Shown: positions 1 through 10,193, counted from the stretch's first letter. The stretch is 64,000 nt of DNA from Crocinitomicaceae bacterium (GCA_028689775.1 JAQVCM010000001.1:124001-188000); one strand, 5' to 3'. The notes: generated by a model not told the origin, from the sequence alone. Made by a program: numbers and translations.

Positions 1-1769
1 AGGCTCACGCTCATGAAGATGAAGGTTTCGTATCAAAGTACATTTTTAGTTATGACCATAAAATGATTTCAAAGCAGTATTTGATTACTGCTATTTTTAT
101 GGGAATTGTGGCTATGATGTTATCTATTCTTTTCCGTATTCAGTTGGCTTGGCCGGGTGAAAGTTCTGACTTTTTATCTATGTTCTTAGGTGAAAGATGG
201 GCTCCAGGAGGAATTATGAAGGAGAATATGTATCTCGGTTTGGTTACCATTCACGGGACAATCATGGTTTTCTTTTTATTAACGGGTGGATTATCTGGTA
301 TATTTTCCAACTTGTTGATTCCATTCCAAATTGGTGCACGAGACATGGCTTCTGGTTTTATGAACATGCTTTCATACTGGTTGTTCTTTATCTCTTCCAT
401 CATCATGTTGACTTCGCTATTTATCGAGACAGGTCCTGCAATGGGTGGTTGGACAATTTATCCCCCATTATCAGCACTTCCGCAAGCAATTGAAGGTTCA
501 GGTTTAGGAATGATTTTGTGGTTGTCTTCGATGGCAATCTTCATCGCTTCTTCTTTGATGGGTTCTTTGAACTACATTGTTACCGTTTTGAACTTGCGTA
601 CAAAAGGAATGACGATGTCTAGAATGCCACTTACTGTTTGGGCGTTCTTCATTACTGCAATTATTGGTGTACTTTCTTTCCCTGTTCTTTTATCAGCTGT
701 ATTGTTGTTGACAATGGATAGAGTTTTAGGAACAAGTTTCTACTTATCTGATATCATCATCAATGGTGAAATGTTAGAAAATCACGGTGGTTCTCCAGTA
801 TTGTACCAACACTTATTCTGGTTCTTAGGTCACCCTGAGGTTTATATCGTATTACTTCCTGCATTGGGTCTTTCTTCTGAGGTTATTTCTACCAACTCAA
901 GAAAACCTATTTTTGGATACCGCGCGATGATTGGTTCATTGATTGCAATTGGTTTCTTATCATTCATCGTTTGGGCTCACCACATGTTTGTTACAGGAAT
1001 GAATCCATTCTTAGGATCTGTATTCGTATTTACAACTTTATTAATTACTATTCCTTCGGCAGTAAAAGTATTTAACTACTTGACGACACTTTGGAAAGGA
1101 AGTTTGATCTTTACGCCAGCGATGTTATTTGCTGTAGGTTTGGTTTCTTCGTTCATTACGGGTGGTGTTACAGGAATTATTCTTGCTGACTCCGCATTGG
1201 ACATCATGGTTCACGATACGTATTTCGTGGTAGCCCACTTCCACGTAGTAATGGGATTATCCGCTGTATTTGGTATGTTTGCTGGTGTTTATCACTGGTT
1301 CCCGAGAATGTATGGTAGAATGTTGAATACCCGTTTAGGTTATTTACACTTCTGGATGACGATTATCGGTGCGTATGGTGTTTTCTTCCCGATGCACTTC
1401 GTAGGGATTGCTGGTGCTCCTCGTCGTTACTATGATAACTCCGTTTTCAATGAGTTTGATACAGTAGCACATGATATGATTTTTGACTTGAACGTGATCA
1501 TAACTTATTTCGCTATTTTCGCTGCAATTGGTCAAGGAGTTTTCTTGTTTAACTTCTTCTATAGTGTATTTAGAGGTCCGAAATCAGTTCAGAATCCTTG
1601 GAAAAGTAATACACTTGAATGGACTTCACCAGTTGAACCAATTCACGGTAACTGGCATGGAGAACTTCCAACAGTTCACCGTTGGCCATACGATTATTCT
1701 AAGCCTGGCGCTGAAGATGACTTTATTCCTCAAAACGTTCCCTTAAAAGACGGAGAAGAAGAGCATTAG
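1..1769 (+). CDS. coxA: Cytochrome c oxidase subunit I, 5' truncated by window edge
   Basis: Catalytic subunit of the haem-copper terminal oxidase; a polytopic inner-membrane protein that reduces O2 and pumps protons. The frame is open from base 3 and reads AHAHEDEGFVSKYIFSYDHK before the first ATG at 63, which matches the usual N-terminus of Bacteroidota CoxA, so the true start lies outside the window. Visible family motifs are the helix II haem ligand region VTIHGTIMVFF, the CuB/cross-link region GHPEVYIVLLPA, HHMFVTG, and HDTYFVVAHFHVVMG with the haem a/a3 histidines. The C-terminus is complete and followed by a terminator. The rest of the cox operon presumably lies to the left. Confidence 0.97.
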   Translation, partial: AHAHEDEGFVSKYIFSYDHKMISKQYLITAIFMGIVAMMLSILFRIQLAWPGESSDFLSMFLGERWAPGGIMKENMYLGLVTIHGTIMVFFLLTGGLSGIFSNLLIPFQIGARDMASGFMNMLSYWLFFISSIIMLTSLFIETGPAMGGWTIYPPLSALPQAIEGSGLGMILWLSSMAIFIASSLMGSLNYIVTVLNLRTKGMTMSRMPLTVWAFFITAIIGVLSFPVLLSAVLLLTMDRVLGTSFYLSDIIINGEMLENHGGSPVLYQHLFWFLGHPEVYIVLLPALGLSSEVISTNSRKPIFGYRAMIGSLIAIGFLSFIVWAHHMFVTGMNPFLGSVFVFTTLLITIPSAVKVFNYLTTLWKGSLIFTPAMLFAVGLVSSFITGGVTGIILADSALDIMVHDTYFVVAHFHVVMGLSAVFGMFAGVYHWFPRMYGRMLNTRLGYLHFWMTIIGAYGVFFPMHFVGIAGAPRRYYDNSVFNEFDTVAHDMIFDLNVIITYFAIFAAIGQGVFLFNFFYSVFRGPKSVQNPWKSNTLEWTSPVEPIHGNWHGELPTVHRWPYDYSKPGAEDDFIPQNVPLKDGEEEH

Positions 1770-1788
1770 AATTATATAAGATTATTTA

Positions 1789-1820
1789 AACCGTTCACAG
1801 TTTGTGAGCGGTTTTTTTTT
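1789..1820 (+). terminator. Rho-independent terminator after coxA
   Basis: The stem CCGTTCAC/GTGAGCGG (one G-T wobble) is followed by nine or more T residues. It ends the cytochrome oxidase transcript. Confidence 0.85.
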
Positions 1821-1866
1821 GCTTGCATGTTTTATGTGCATGTACTTCTTTGTGAAGTTGTTTTTG

Positions 1867-1874
1867 TACCTTTG
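1867..1874 (+). promoter_or_regulatory. Bacteroidota -7 box upstream of ruvB
   Basis: TACCTTTG fits the TAnnTTTG consensus and lies 20 bp before the GTG start of ruvB, just after the coxA terminator. No well-spaced -33 TTG was found. Confidence 0.5.
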
Positions 1875-1893
1875 AGCTGAGATAATTAGAACT

Positions 1894-2919
1894 GTGGAAG
1901 AAGAAGAATCATTTGATTATAAAAAAGAGGTTGTTGAAGGAGAGAACGATTATGATAAAGTTCTTCGACCTAAGAAACTCTCTGATTTTGCTGGACAAGA
2001 TAAGATTGTAGAAAACTTGCAAATTTTTGTTCAAGCTGCTGTTCATCGTGGTGAACCGTTGGATCACGTCTTGTTACATGGACCTCCAGGTTTGGGTAAA
2101 ACTACCTTATCTCATATTATTGCCAATGAATTAGGTGTTGGATTTAAAGTTACCAGCGGACCTGTTTTAGACAAACCAGGTGACTTAGCAGGATTGCTTA
2201 CCAACCTAGATCACGGCGATGTTTTATTCATCGATGAAATCCACCGGTTAAGTCCAGTGATTGAAGAATACTTGTATTCTGCGATGGAGGATTATGTGAT
2301 TGACATCTTGATCGATAGTGGTCCCAATGCGCGTTCAGTTCAGATTGCATTGAACCCGTTTACCTTGATTGGTGCAACAACACGTTCCGGATTATTGACT
2401 TCTCCGCTTCGTGCCAGATTTGGTATCAATGCTAGATTGCAATATTACGATTCAAAAACATTGACCTTAATTGTTCAACGTTCTTCAGATTTATTAGGTA
2501 TTCCAATAACAGAAGATGCTGCCTATCAAATCGCCAGTAGAAGTAGAGGTACACCCCGAATTGCGAATGCTTTGTTGCGTAGAGTGCGTGATTTTGCACA
2601 GGTGAAAGGAAATGGTACCATTGATCGAGCGATTACTGAATTTGCCTTGGAAGCTTTGAATGTAGATAAATACGGATTGGATGAAATGGATAACCGTGTT
2701 CTTTTAGCCATCATCGAAAAATTCAACGGTGGACCAGTTGGTTTGACGACCATTGCTACTGCAATTGGGGAAAATGCTGGAACTTTAGAGGAAGTCTACG
2801 AACCTTTTTTAATTCAAGAAGGATTTTTAATGCGAACGCAACGCGGTAGAAAAGCGACTGAAAAGGCATACAAACATTTGGGCAAAGATTTAGGATTTAT
2901 TCAAGGTGGTTTGTTCTAA
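1894..2919 (+). CDS. ruvB: Holliday junction branch migration helicase RuvB
   Basis: AAA+ motor of the RuvAB complex that drives branch migration of Holliday junctions in recombinational repair. The 341 aa length is typical. Visible motifs are Walker A GPPGLGKT (63-70), Walker B/DEIH (114-117), sensor GATTRSG (160-166), arginine-finger region SPLRARFG (170-177) and a C-terminal winged helix ending [14 protein letters not shown]. The start is GTG at 1894, placed just after a -7 box; no in-frame ATG gives a complete N-terminal domain. The stop abuts the queG start with no gap, which suggests one transcript. Confidence 0.96.
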   Translation: MEEEESFDYKKEVVEGENDYDKVLRPKKLSDFAGQDKIVENLQIFVQAAVHRGEPLDHVLLHGPPGLGKTTLSHIIANELGVGFKVTSGPVLDKPGDLAGLLTNLDHGDVLFIDEIHRLSPVIEEYLYSAMEDYVIDILIDSGPNARSVQIALNPFTLIGATTRSGLLTSPLRARFGINARLQYYDSKTLTLIVQRSSDLLGIPITEDAAYQIASRSRGTPRIANALLRRVRDFAQVKGNGTIDRAITEFALEALNVDKYGLDEMDNRVLLAIIEKFNGGPVGLTTIATAIGENAGTLEEVYEPFLIQEGFLMRTQRGRKATEKAYKHLGKDLGFIQGGLF

Positions 2920-3870
2920 ATGTCTTCGTTGGAAAAAAATACAAAACTGATAAAACAAGTCGCGCTGGATTTAGGTTTTCAATTTTGTGGAATCTCTAAA
3001 GCCGATTTTTTAGAAGAAGAAGCACCACGTTTGGATCAATGGCTTCGGGAAAATAAGCATGGTGAAATGGCCTACATGGAGAATTACTTGGACATGCGTC
3101 TAGATCCTCGGGTTTTGGTCTCAGGTTCAAAAAGTGTAGTTTCCTTGATGATGAATTATTTTCCAGAGAAAAAGCAGCGTTCGGATTCCTATCACATTTC
3201 TAAATACGCGTACGGAATTGATTACCACTTCATCATCAAAGACAAATTATTTCAATTCTTAGAAATCCTCCGAACTGAAATTGGTGAGATTGACGGTCGG
3301 GTTTTTGTCGATTCTGCTCCAGTAATGGATAAAGCCTGGGCAAAGAAAAGCGGACTTGGTTGGCAAGGTAAAAATGGGCTCATCATCAACCCAAAAAATG
3401 GTTCCTTTTATTTTCTTGCAGAATTAATCATCGATTTAGAACTCATTCCCGATGGACCAATCAAAGATTATTGCGGAACGTGCACCAAATGCATCGAAGC
3501 CTGTCCAACCGATGCCTTGAACACGCCTTATGTTGTGGATGCATCAAAATGTATATCCTATTTAACAATCGAGCTTAAAGATGCTGTTTTGCCTTCTGAA
3601 TTTAAAAATCAAATGGATGATTGGGCTTTTGGTTGCGATATTTGTCAAGATGTCTGTCCTTGGAATCGTTTTTCTAATCCGCATAACGAACCTTTGTTTA
3701 ACCCACACCCAAAATTATTGGATTTATCGAAAGGAGATTGGGAAGAATTGACAGAGGAATTGTACCGAGAGTTGTTTAAGAAAAGTCCGATAAAGCGAAC
3801 GAAGTTCAATGGTTTGACAAGGAATATTGATTTTTTGAAGGAGGATGATATTTTGCGGTCACCACGTTAA
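2920..3870 (+). CDS. queG: Epoxyqueuosine reductase QueG
   Basis: Cobalamin- and Fe-S-dependent enzyme for the last step of queuosine synthesis in tRNA. Two 4Fe-4S binding sets are visible: [12 protein letters not shown] (Cys185/188/191/195) and [11 protein letters not shown] (Cys239/242/246). The likely catalytic Asp131 lies in [12 protein letters not shown]. The start codon follows the ruvB stop directly. The C-terminus is odd: after NIDFLK it reads EDDILRSPR, and those last codons overlap a degenerate CRISPR-repeat-like sequence. The copy of this gene end at 16267-16320 would instead finish FLKRD and stop, so the present tail was probably supplied by the inserted island. Activity is probably unaffected, since only the extreme tail changed. 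Confidence 0.95.
   Translation: MSSLEKNTKLIKQVALDLGFQFCGISKADFLEEEAPRLDQWLRENKHGEMAYMENYLDMRLDPRVLVSGSKSVVSLMMNYFPEKKQRSDSYHISKYAYGIDYHFIIKDKLFQFLEILRTEIGEIDGRVFVDSAPVMDKAWAKKSGLGWQGKNGLIINPKNGSFYFLAELIIDLELIPDGPIKDYCGTCTKCIEACPTDALNTPYVVDASKCISYLTIELKDAVLPSEFKNQMDDWAFGCDICQDVCPWNRFSNPHNEPLFNPHPKLLDLSKGDWEELTEELYRELFKKSPIKRTKFNGLTRNIDFLKEDDILRSPR
3796..3840. repeat. Left 45-bp direct repeat (queG 3' end), island boundary
   Basis: Exact match to 16267-16311. It lies inside queG and codes for the segment around [11 protein letters not shown]. Weaker similarity extends about 10 bp on each side. This is probably an attL-like or recombination boundary of the CRISPR-Cas island. Confidence 0.9.
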
Positions 3871-3936
3871 CGCATCAATAGATATAAACAAACAAAAAAA
3901 TCGAAAAAGTTCCATTTTGCAGATAAGCTACAGTAC
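3844..3936 (+). repeat. Degenerate 93-bp CRISPR long-repeat-like sequence overlapping the queG stop
   Basis: Aligns along its whole length with the first long repeat (5215-5307); both are 93 bp. Shared blocks in order are TCACCACG, GCAT..AATA, AAACAAACAAA, AAAAGTTC, ATTTT, GATAAG and TACA, roughly two thirds identity by eye with small gaps. It codes for the last residues of QueG. It may be the outermost decayed repeat of the array, cut off by the Mu-like relic. Confidence 0.6.
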
Positions 3937-3938
3937 AA

Positions 3939-4824
3939 AACAACGCCGCTGTTTTTTCCGCATTCAAAGCAAATCACTACGGAGCTGCAATGCGTTCTTT
4001 GTTGGTTGACGAGAAAGGAAACAAACGCCTTTGGAACGACTTTAGAAAGGAAGCGCAGAAAATAGATCCTAAATACAATCAGCAGTGGTTGGAGGCTGAA
4101 TACAACATGGCGATTCGTCAGGCACGATCAGCAAAACAATGGCAAGGTTTTGAAAAGGCAAAAGATATGTATCCAAAGTTGGAATACATGGCTTCCAGAT
4201 CAGCATCGCCAAGCGAAGCACATCGTAAACTTTGGGGTACGATTTTACCGATAGAACATCCATTTTGGGATACCGCAATCGCCTTCCAGATGGAACTGTA
4301 AATGCTGGGTAAAACAAACGGACTCAGAACCAACAACCAAACAAGTTGAGGCTCCTGAATCGAATTCCAGTAAATGCGGATGCTGATGATCTCATGAGTA
4401 ATTTGGATTTTGCTGAGGCAGTTGTAGGTAAATACAAGAAAGATTTTCAGATCAATACGCATAGTAATAAGATTGGTAAAAAGAATCCTGAATATACTTA
4501 TTTGAAAACAACGGGTGATCGTGCACAATGGGACAAAGCATACGATGCACGTAAATTTATACAAAACGGTATTTCTGACAAATTAGGCAAAGGCAAGCAA
4601 TTACGCAATTTTGACAAGTCTTTTATTGGGTTTGATTTTTTAGGCAAATTAAAACAAACAGATGCCATTGGTGTTCTTGCCAAACTTAAAGGTTCGTTTA
4701 AAGTGAATGAGTCGCTTCGATTTGTTATTTTGAAAACAACAAAAATACAGTTATAATTAAGCGATTCGAAGATATGAAGGACTTTAAAACCTATTTATCG
4801 AAAATAGAAAAGGAGCTCTTGTAA
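3939..4824 (+). pseudogene. Mu gpF-like phage head morphogenesis gene, truncated and frameshifted
   Basis: The frame opens at 3939 without a start and reads NNAAVFSAFKANHYGAAMRS, then a helical region with RIDP-like IDPKYNQQWLEAEYN and the segment GTILPIEHPFWDT, which is typical of Mu gpF-like minor head proteins. The frame breaks near 4291: NCKCWVKQTDSEP continues in another frame from 4294. A second break lies near 4350-4385, after which the frame from about 4346 carries a C-terminal domain (THSNKIGKKNPEYTYLKTTG) that may be a nuclease-like domain. A third lies near 4732, after which TVIIKRFEDMKDFKTYLSK runs to a stop at 4822-4824. At least three frameshifts and a missing N-terminus make this a relic. 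It starts immediately after the degenerate repeat at 3844-3936. Confidence 0.75.
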
Positions 4825-4837
4825 AAGAACTCCTTTT
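4808..4837. terminator. Bidirectional hairpin terminator after the gpF-like relic
   Basis: Inverted repeat AAAAGGAG...CTCCTTTT with inner complementarity (TCTT/AAGA) gives an A-tract/T-tract hairpin that could work in both directions. Confidence 0.6.
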
Positions 4838-4872
4838 CGTTGGTATTGGATTGGCAGTGCCGCTCCAAACTT

Positions 4873-4939
4873 TTAAATGTCTTATAAACCATTGTTTAAC
4901 AAAACAAAGATACAAAATGAAAATTGATTTTTCCAAATT
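4873..4939 (+). repeat. 67-bp direct repeat, copy 1 (promoter and start of gpG-like gene)
   Basis: Begins TTAAATGTCTTATAAA and ends GATTTTTCCAAATT, covering the leader and first codons of the gpG-like fragment. Copy 2 at 5141-5207 has the same length with only a few substitutions. Confidence 0.85.
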
Positions 4940-5144
4940 AAATGCAAAAATTGACAAGCTTGCAAAATACATTGAGAACGATGCTTCGACACGTATTGGT
5001 GTAGAAGCTGTAAATCACTTCAAACAATCTTTCGAAAATCAGGGATTCACAGATCGAGGTTTAAAAAAATGGAAAAAGAGTTACTTTATAGTAACTCTTT
5101 TTCTGCGTTATAGGGACACCCAAATGAGTTACCCTAAATCTTAA
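4917..5144 (+). pseudogene. Phage virion morphogenesis (Mu gpG/tail completion-like) fragment
   Basis: ATG at 4917 opens MKIDFSKLNAKIDKLAK and continues EAVNHFKQSFENQGFTDRG, LKKWK, a segment typical of the N-terminal third of phage virion morphogenesis proteins. The similarity stops at the hairpin at 5073-5102, after which the frame runs through non-homologous sequence to a stop at 5142-5144. In Mu-like phages this gene follows gpF, which fits the upstream relic. The call is by motif memory only. Confidence 0.55.
5073..5102. terminator. Perfect 13-bp stem hairpin, bidirectional terminator
   Basis: AAAAAGAGTTACT, loop TTAT, AGTAACTCTTTTT. It truncates the gpG-like fragment. Confidence 0.65.
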
Positions 5145-5207
5145 ATGTCTTATAAATCATTATTTAACAACACAAATATACAAAATGAAAATTGATTTTT
5201 CCAAATT
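5141..5207 (+). repeat. 67-bp direct repeat, copy 2, abutting the CRISPR array
   Basis: Second copy of the leader and first codons of the gpG-like gene. It ends 7 bp before the first CRISPR repeat and its reading frame runs straight into the array. Confidence 0.85.
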
Positions 5208-5214
5208 CATTTGC

Positions 5215-5798
5215 GTTGTTATTTGCTTTCACCACGCAGTAGCATGAATACCACAAAAAACAAACAAAGCATTCATAAAAGTTCTATTTTTACGGATAAG
5301 TTACAACAAATACAACGCAGTCAACGAATTACTCAAGTTGTGATTTGCTTTCACCACGCAGTAGCATGAATACCATAAAAAGTAAACAAAACATTCATAA
5401 AAGTTCTATTTTTACGGATAAGTTACAACTACACGCCCGAAAACGCAACGGGGATGATTGTTGTGATTTGCTTTCACCACGCAGTAGCATGAATACCATA
5501 AAAAGTAAACAAAACATTCATAAAAGTTCTATTTTTACGGATAAGTTACAACTAAAGAGTAGTATTCTTTCCACGCAGGCACGTTGTGATTTGCTTTCAC
5601 CACGCAGTAGCATGAATACCATAAAAAGTAAACAAAACATTCATAAAAGTTCTATTTTTACGGATAAGTTACAACTTTTTACATTTACTGCATCTTTCTT
5701 TACCTGTTGTGATTTGCTTTCACCACGCAGTAGCATGAATACCATAAAAAGTAAACAAAACATTCATAAAAGTTCTATTTTTACGGATAAGTTACAAC
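5215..5798 (+). repeat. Five elongated 93-bp CRISPR repeats carrying an identical 46-bp insertion
   Basis: Long repeats lie at 5215-5307, 5337-5429, 5460-5552, 5583-5675 and 5706-5798. In each, 46 bp (beginning CCACGCAGTAGCATG, ending AACATTCATA) sits after repeat position 17 and before AAAGTTC. Copies 2-5 are identical to one another; copy 1 has several substitutions in the insert and GTTGTT instead of GTTGTG at its start. The spacers between them have normal length. The insertion splits the anti-repeat pairing segment, leaving about 17 bp and then about 8 bp of possible pairing with tracrRNA. Confidence 0.95.
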
Positions 5799-8566
5799 AA
5801 CTTTGCATATTAAAACATTGCGTATGTGTTGTGATTTGCTTTCAAAAGTTCTATTTTTACGGATAAGTTACAACATTTCATTGTCGTAATGTTCATCAAA
5901 CAAGGTTGTGATTTGCTTTCAAAAGTTCTATTTTTACGGATAAGTTACAACTGAGTTCCCTGGCGCACACCATCTCACGAAGTTGTGATTTGCTTTCAAA
6001 AGTTCTATTTTTACGGATAAGTTACAACTTTGAAAGCGAAGATCCAAAACAACCGCGAGTTGTGATTTGCTTTCAAAAGTTCTATTTTTACGGATAAGTT
6101 ACAACGAAATTAGCATCCTTTAATGTCCAGTTATAGTTGTGATTTGCTTTCAAAAGTTCTATTTTTACGGATAAGTTACAACAAGTGCAGGTTGCCAACG
6201 ATGAAATCAGTGGTTGTGATTTGCTTTCAAAAGTTCTATTTTTACGGATAAGTTACAACGAAGTTTTTAAGTTTGGCGAGGAAGTCGGGTTGTGATTTGC
6301 TTTCAAAAGTTCTATTTTTACGGATAAGTTACAACGGAATACCTATTTGGTTTACTTGGAAGATGGTTGTGATTTGCTTTCAAAAGTTCTATTTTTACGG
6401 ATAAGTTACAACTTCCACGACCCCACTCCATGATGCGAACCGTTGTGATTTGCTTTCAAAAGTTCTATTTTTACGGATAAGTTACAACTTAAAAGCATTT
6501 ATGATGAAGGCATTGGTTGTTGTGATTTGCTTTCAAAAGTTCTATTTTTACGGATAAGTTACAACAATTTAGAAGTTAGCGATAAGTTGTATTCAGTTGT
6601 GATTTGCTTTCAAAAGTTCTATTTTTACGGATAAGTTACAACAACTCTGGTGAAGTTTTTTCAGTTCGCTAGTTGTGATTTGCTTTCAATAGTTCTATTT
6701 TTACGTATAAGTTACAACTCATTTATCCTTTCGGATTGTGTGTATTTTGTTGTGATTTGCTTTCAAAAGTTCTATTTTTACGGATAAGTTACAACGTTGC
6801 TCCGGCACTTCAAACTTCATCTTCAGTTGTGATTTGCTTTCAAAAGTTCTATTTTTACGGATAAGTTACAACCATACGTTCGCCTGGAGTTGGCTTGAGA
6901 CAGTTGTGATTTGCTTTCAAAAGTTCTATTTTTACGGATAAGTTACAACGAAAATGGAAAACCAGCATTAAATTTCTTGGTTGTGATTTGCTTTCAAAAG
7001 TTCTATTTTTACGGATAAGTTACAACGAAGAGCTAGATACAGCTATTCTTGAAGTAGTTGTGATTTGCTTTCAAAAGTTCTATTTTTACGGATAAGTTAC
7101 AACATATTCCAATAATGCACTTGCTTCGCTCTTGTTGTGATTTGCTTTCAAAAGTTCTATTTTTACGGATAAGTTACAACATGACCCACGGGAAATAGAC
7201 CAGGCACTTTGGTTGTGATTTGCTTTCAAAAGTTCTATTTTTACGGATAAGTTACAACTGTAATTATGAAATGGATCTTTAGACAAATGTTGTGATTTGC
7301 TTTCAAAAGTTCTATTTTTACGGATAAGTTACAACGTATCGTTACTGTAGGTAACAAGGCTATCGGTTGTGATTTGCTTTCAAAAGTTCTATTTTTACGG
7401 ATAAGTTACAACCCAACCTAGTTATTGTATAACAACTAATAAGTTGTGATTTGCTTTCAAAAGTTCTATTTTTACGGATAAGTTACAACTTTGGTTAAAG
7501 TTTTCATCTCTAAATCCTGGTTGTGATTTGCTTTCAAAAGTTCTATTTTTACGGATAAGTTACAACTCCAAGCGAAGAAGAGCGAACGCTTGCAATGTTG
7601 TGATTTGCTTTCAAAAGTTCTATTTTTACGGATAAGTTACAACTACGTAGTAGACACAGCGTTATGGTAGAAAGTTGTGATTTGCTTTCAAAAGTTCTAT
7701 TTTTACGGATAAGTTACAACTAAACCCAACTAAACAAATGCCAACAATAGGTTGTGATTTGCTTTCAAAAGTTCTATTTTTACGGATAAGTTACAACAGG
7801 TTTCTGGGGCACTCCAGCACCACCGTGGTTGTGATTTGCTTTCAAAAGTTCTATTTTTACGGATAAGTTACAACCGGTTGATATGTGGCTGATGGATCAA
7901 CATGTTGTGATTTGCTTTCAAAAGTTCTATTTTTACGGATAAGTTACAACATCGGTTCGAATTGAAGCTAACAACGCCAGGTTGTGATTTGCTTTCAAAA
8001 GTTCTATTTTTACGGATAAGTTACAACTGCAACAGAATTTCAACGGTAGAGTTTCCTGTTGTGATTTGCTTTCAAAAGTTCTATTTTTACGGATAAGTTA
8101 CAACAAAATCGTAAACGATCCCAATTGTGATTGGGTTGTGATTTGCTTTCAAAAGTTCTATTTTTACGGATAAGTTACAACGAATGCAATAATGACTGCA
8201 ATTGGCACTTTGTTGTGATTTGCTTTCAAAAGTTCTATTTTTACGGATAAGTTACAACAATTGCACCCCAAAGTGCGTGCTGAGGTGTGTTGTGATTTGC
8301 TTTCAAAAGTTCTATTTTTACGGATAAGTTACAACTGGCGGTATGAGATGTAGATGTGATGCTTTGTTGTGATTTGCTTTCAAAAGTTCTATTTTTACGG
8401 ATAAGTTACAACCTTTTTTTTGTTAATGCAAAGCTCAGACATGTTGTGATTTGCTTTCAAAAGTTCTATTTTTACGGATAAGTTACAACATTTAGCAAAG
8501 AGTCTCGATAAAGTCACTAGTTGTGATTTGCTTTCAAAAGTTCTATTTTTACGGATAAGTTACAAC
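5215..8566 (+). CRISPR. Type II-C CRISPR array, 41 repeats and 40 spacers
   Basis: Repeats 1-5 are 93 bp and repeats 6-41 are 47 bp; spacers are 29-30 bp. The short repeat starts GTTGTGATTTGCTTTC and ends GGATAAGTTACAAC. Almost all short copies are identical; the one at 6672-6718 has two changes (A19T and G35T). Repeat 1 is the most divergent, so the left end is probably leader-distal and the cas2-side end leader-proximal. The anti-repeat of the tracrRNA at about 15957 is complementary to the plus strand of repeat positions 1-25, so crRNAs are read from the plus strand, converging on cas2. A TTG-N20-TATTTTTA arrangement inside each 47-bp repeat resembles a weak Bacteroidota promoter, as in other II-C arrays with repeat-borne promoters. 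Confidence 0.98.
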
Positions 8567-8590
8567 TGCGTAGCTTATCCCGTAGAAATA
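8544..8590 (+). promoter_or_regulatory. Array-end hairpin formed by last repeat and degenerate inverted copy
   Basis: TATTTTTACGG-ATAAG in the last repeat can pair with CTTATCCCGTAGAAATA just beyond it, with a loop of about 14 nt. The sequence after the last repeat is a partial inverted copy of the repeat. It could end pre-crRNA transcripts or be part of the integration leader. Confidence 0.45.
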
Positions 8591-8630
8591 CCAAGGGTTT
8601 GAGGGGTTTGGTTAGAAATGAAAAAACGTG
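8567..8630. other. Presumed CRISPR leader between array and cas2
   Basis: The stretch between the last, perfect repeat and the cas2 terminator contains G-rich GGGTTTGAGGGGTTTGG. It is assigned as the leader because the opposite array end is degenerate. This is inference only. Confidence 0.35.
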
Positions 8631-8668
8631 AATCTGCTCGCGATCAAAGACCGTAAATCAAGCAGATT
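8622..8668 (-). terminator. Terminator for the cas operon (after cas2)
   Basis: Stem AATCTGCT (8631-8638) with AGCAGATT (8661-8668); on the minus strand it is followed by a T-run (CACGTTTTTTC). A T-rich stretch on the other side means it could also stop array transcripts. Confidence 0.6.
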
Positions 8669-8674
8669 TTGTTT

Positions 8675-9936
<1,262 letters not shown>

Positions 9937-9938
9937 AA

Positions 9939-9969
9939 AAGAGAGATTACATGGTTAGTAATCTCTCTT
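9939..9969 (-). promoter_or_regulatory. cas1: 12-bp stem hairpin immediately upstream of the cas1 start codon
   Basis: AAGAGAGATTAC and GTAATCTCTCTT pair perfectly around a 7-nt loop. In cas1 orientation the 3' arm ends 2 nt before the ATG at 9936. It could be a translational block, an RNA processing site, or an intra-operon attenuator without a long U-tract. Confidence 0.6.
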
Positions 9970-10042
9970 AACGGATTGTTTTGTATAAGGTTACGATTAA
10001 AATGAATCGTTCTAATAGTTGCGATTTAAGAACACTAAGTTT

Positions 10043-10186
10043 TTAATGATTAAAAACGGCTACTAAGTCTCGGTTTATTGCGTCGATATCAAATCCAAAT
10101 AAATCATCATAACTTTTATCTTTTGGTATTCCATACCATTCCAATATATTGCGTTCTTCAGCATTTTTTCTTTTCTTGTCAATCAT
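10043..10186 (-). CDS. Small unknown protein in the cas operon (47 aa)
   Basis: Reads MIDKKRKNAEERNILEWYG then IPKDKSYDDLFGFDIDAINR. The ATG at 10186 lies 7 nt after the stop of the preceding acidic gene, so it is probably translated from the same mRNA. A longer form starting upstream in the same frame overlaps that gene and looks less likely. No domain recognised. The compact charged helix-rich sequence and fixed position between cas9 and cas1 suggest an accessory or a passenger pair with its neighbour. Confidence 0.5.
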   Translation of the reverse strand: MIDKKRKNAEERNILEWYGIPKDKSYDDLFGFDIDAINRDLVAVFNH

Positions 10187-10193
10187 TTCAAGT

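Noticed and set aside
197..493. A 98-codon frame inside coxA
   Set aside because: Shadow frame of a clear family gene; no start context or family similarity.
3841..5214. Integrase or transposase to explain the island
   Set aside because: All frames between the boundary and the array were read; only phage head-gene pieces are present, no recombinase motif.
5345..5866. A 173-codon open frame across the left part of the CRISPR array
   Set aside because: It is made of repeat units; the repeated LLSPRSSMNTIKSKQNIHKS pattern is simply the translated 93-bp repeats, with spacers between. No gene is supported.
7086..7286. A 66-codon open frame on the minus strand inside the array
   Set aside because: Translation of repeats and spacers (repeated NLSVKIELLKANHN); not a gene.
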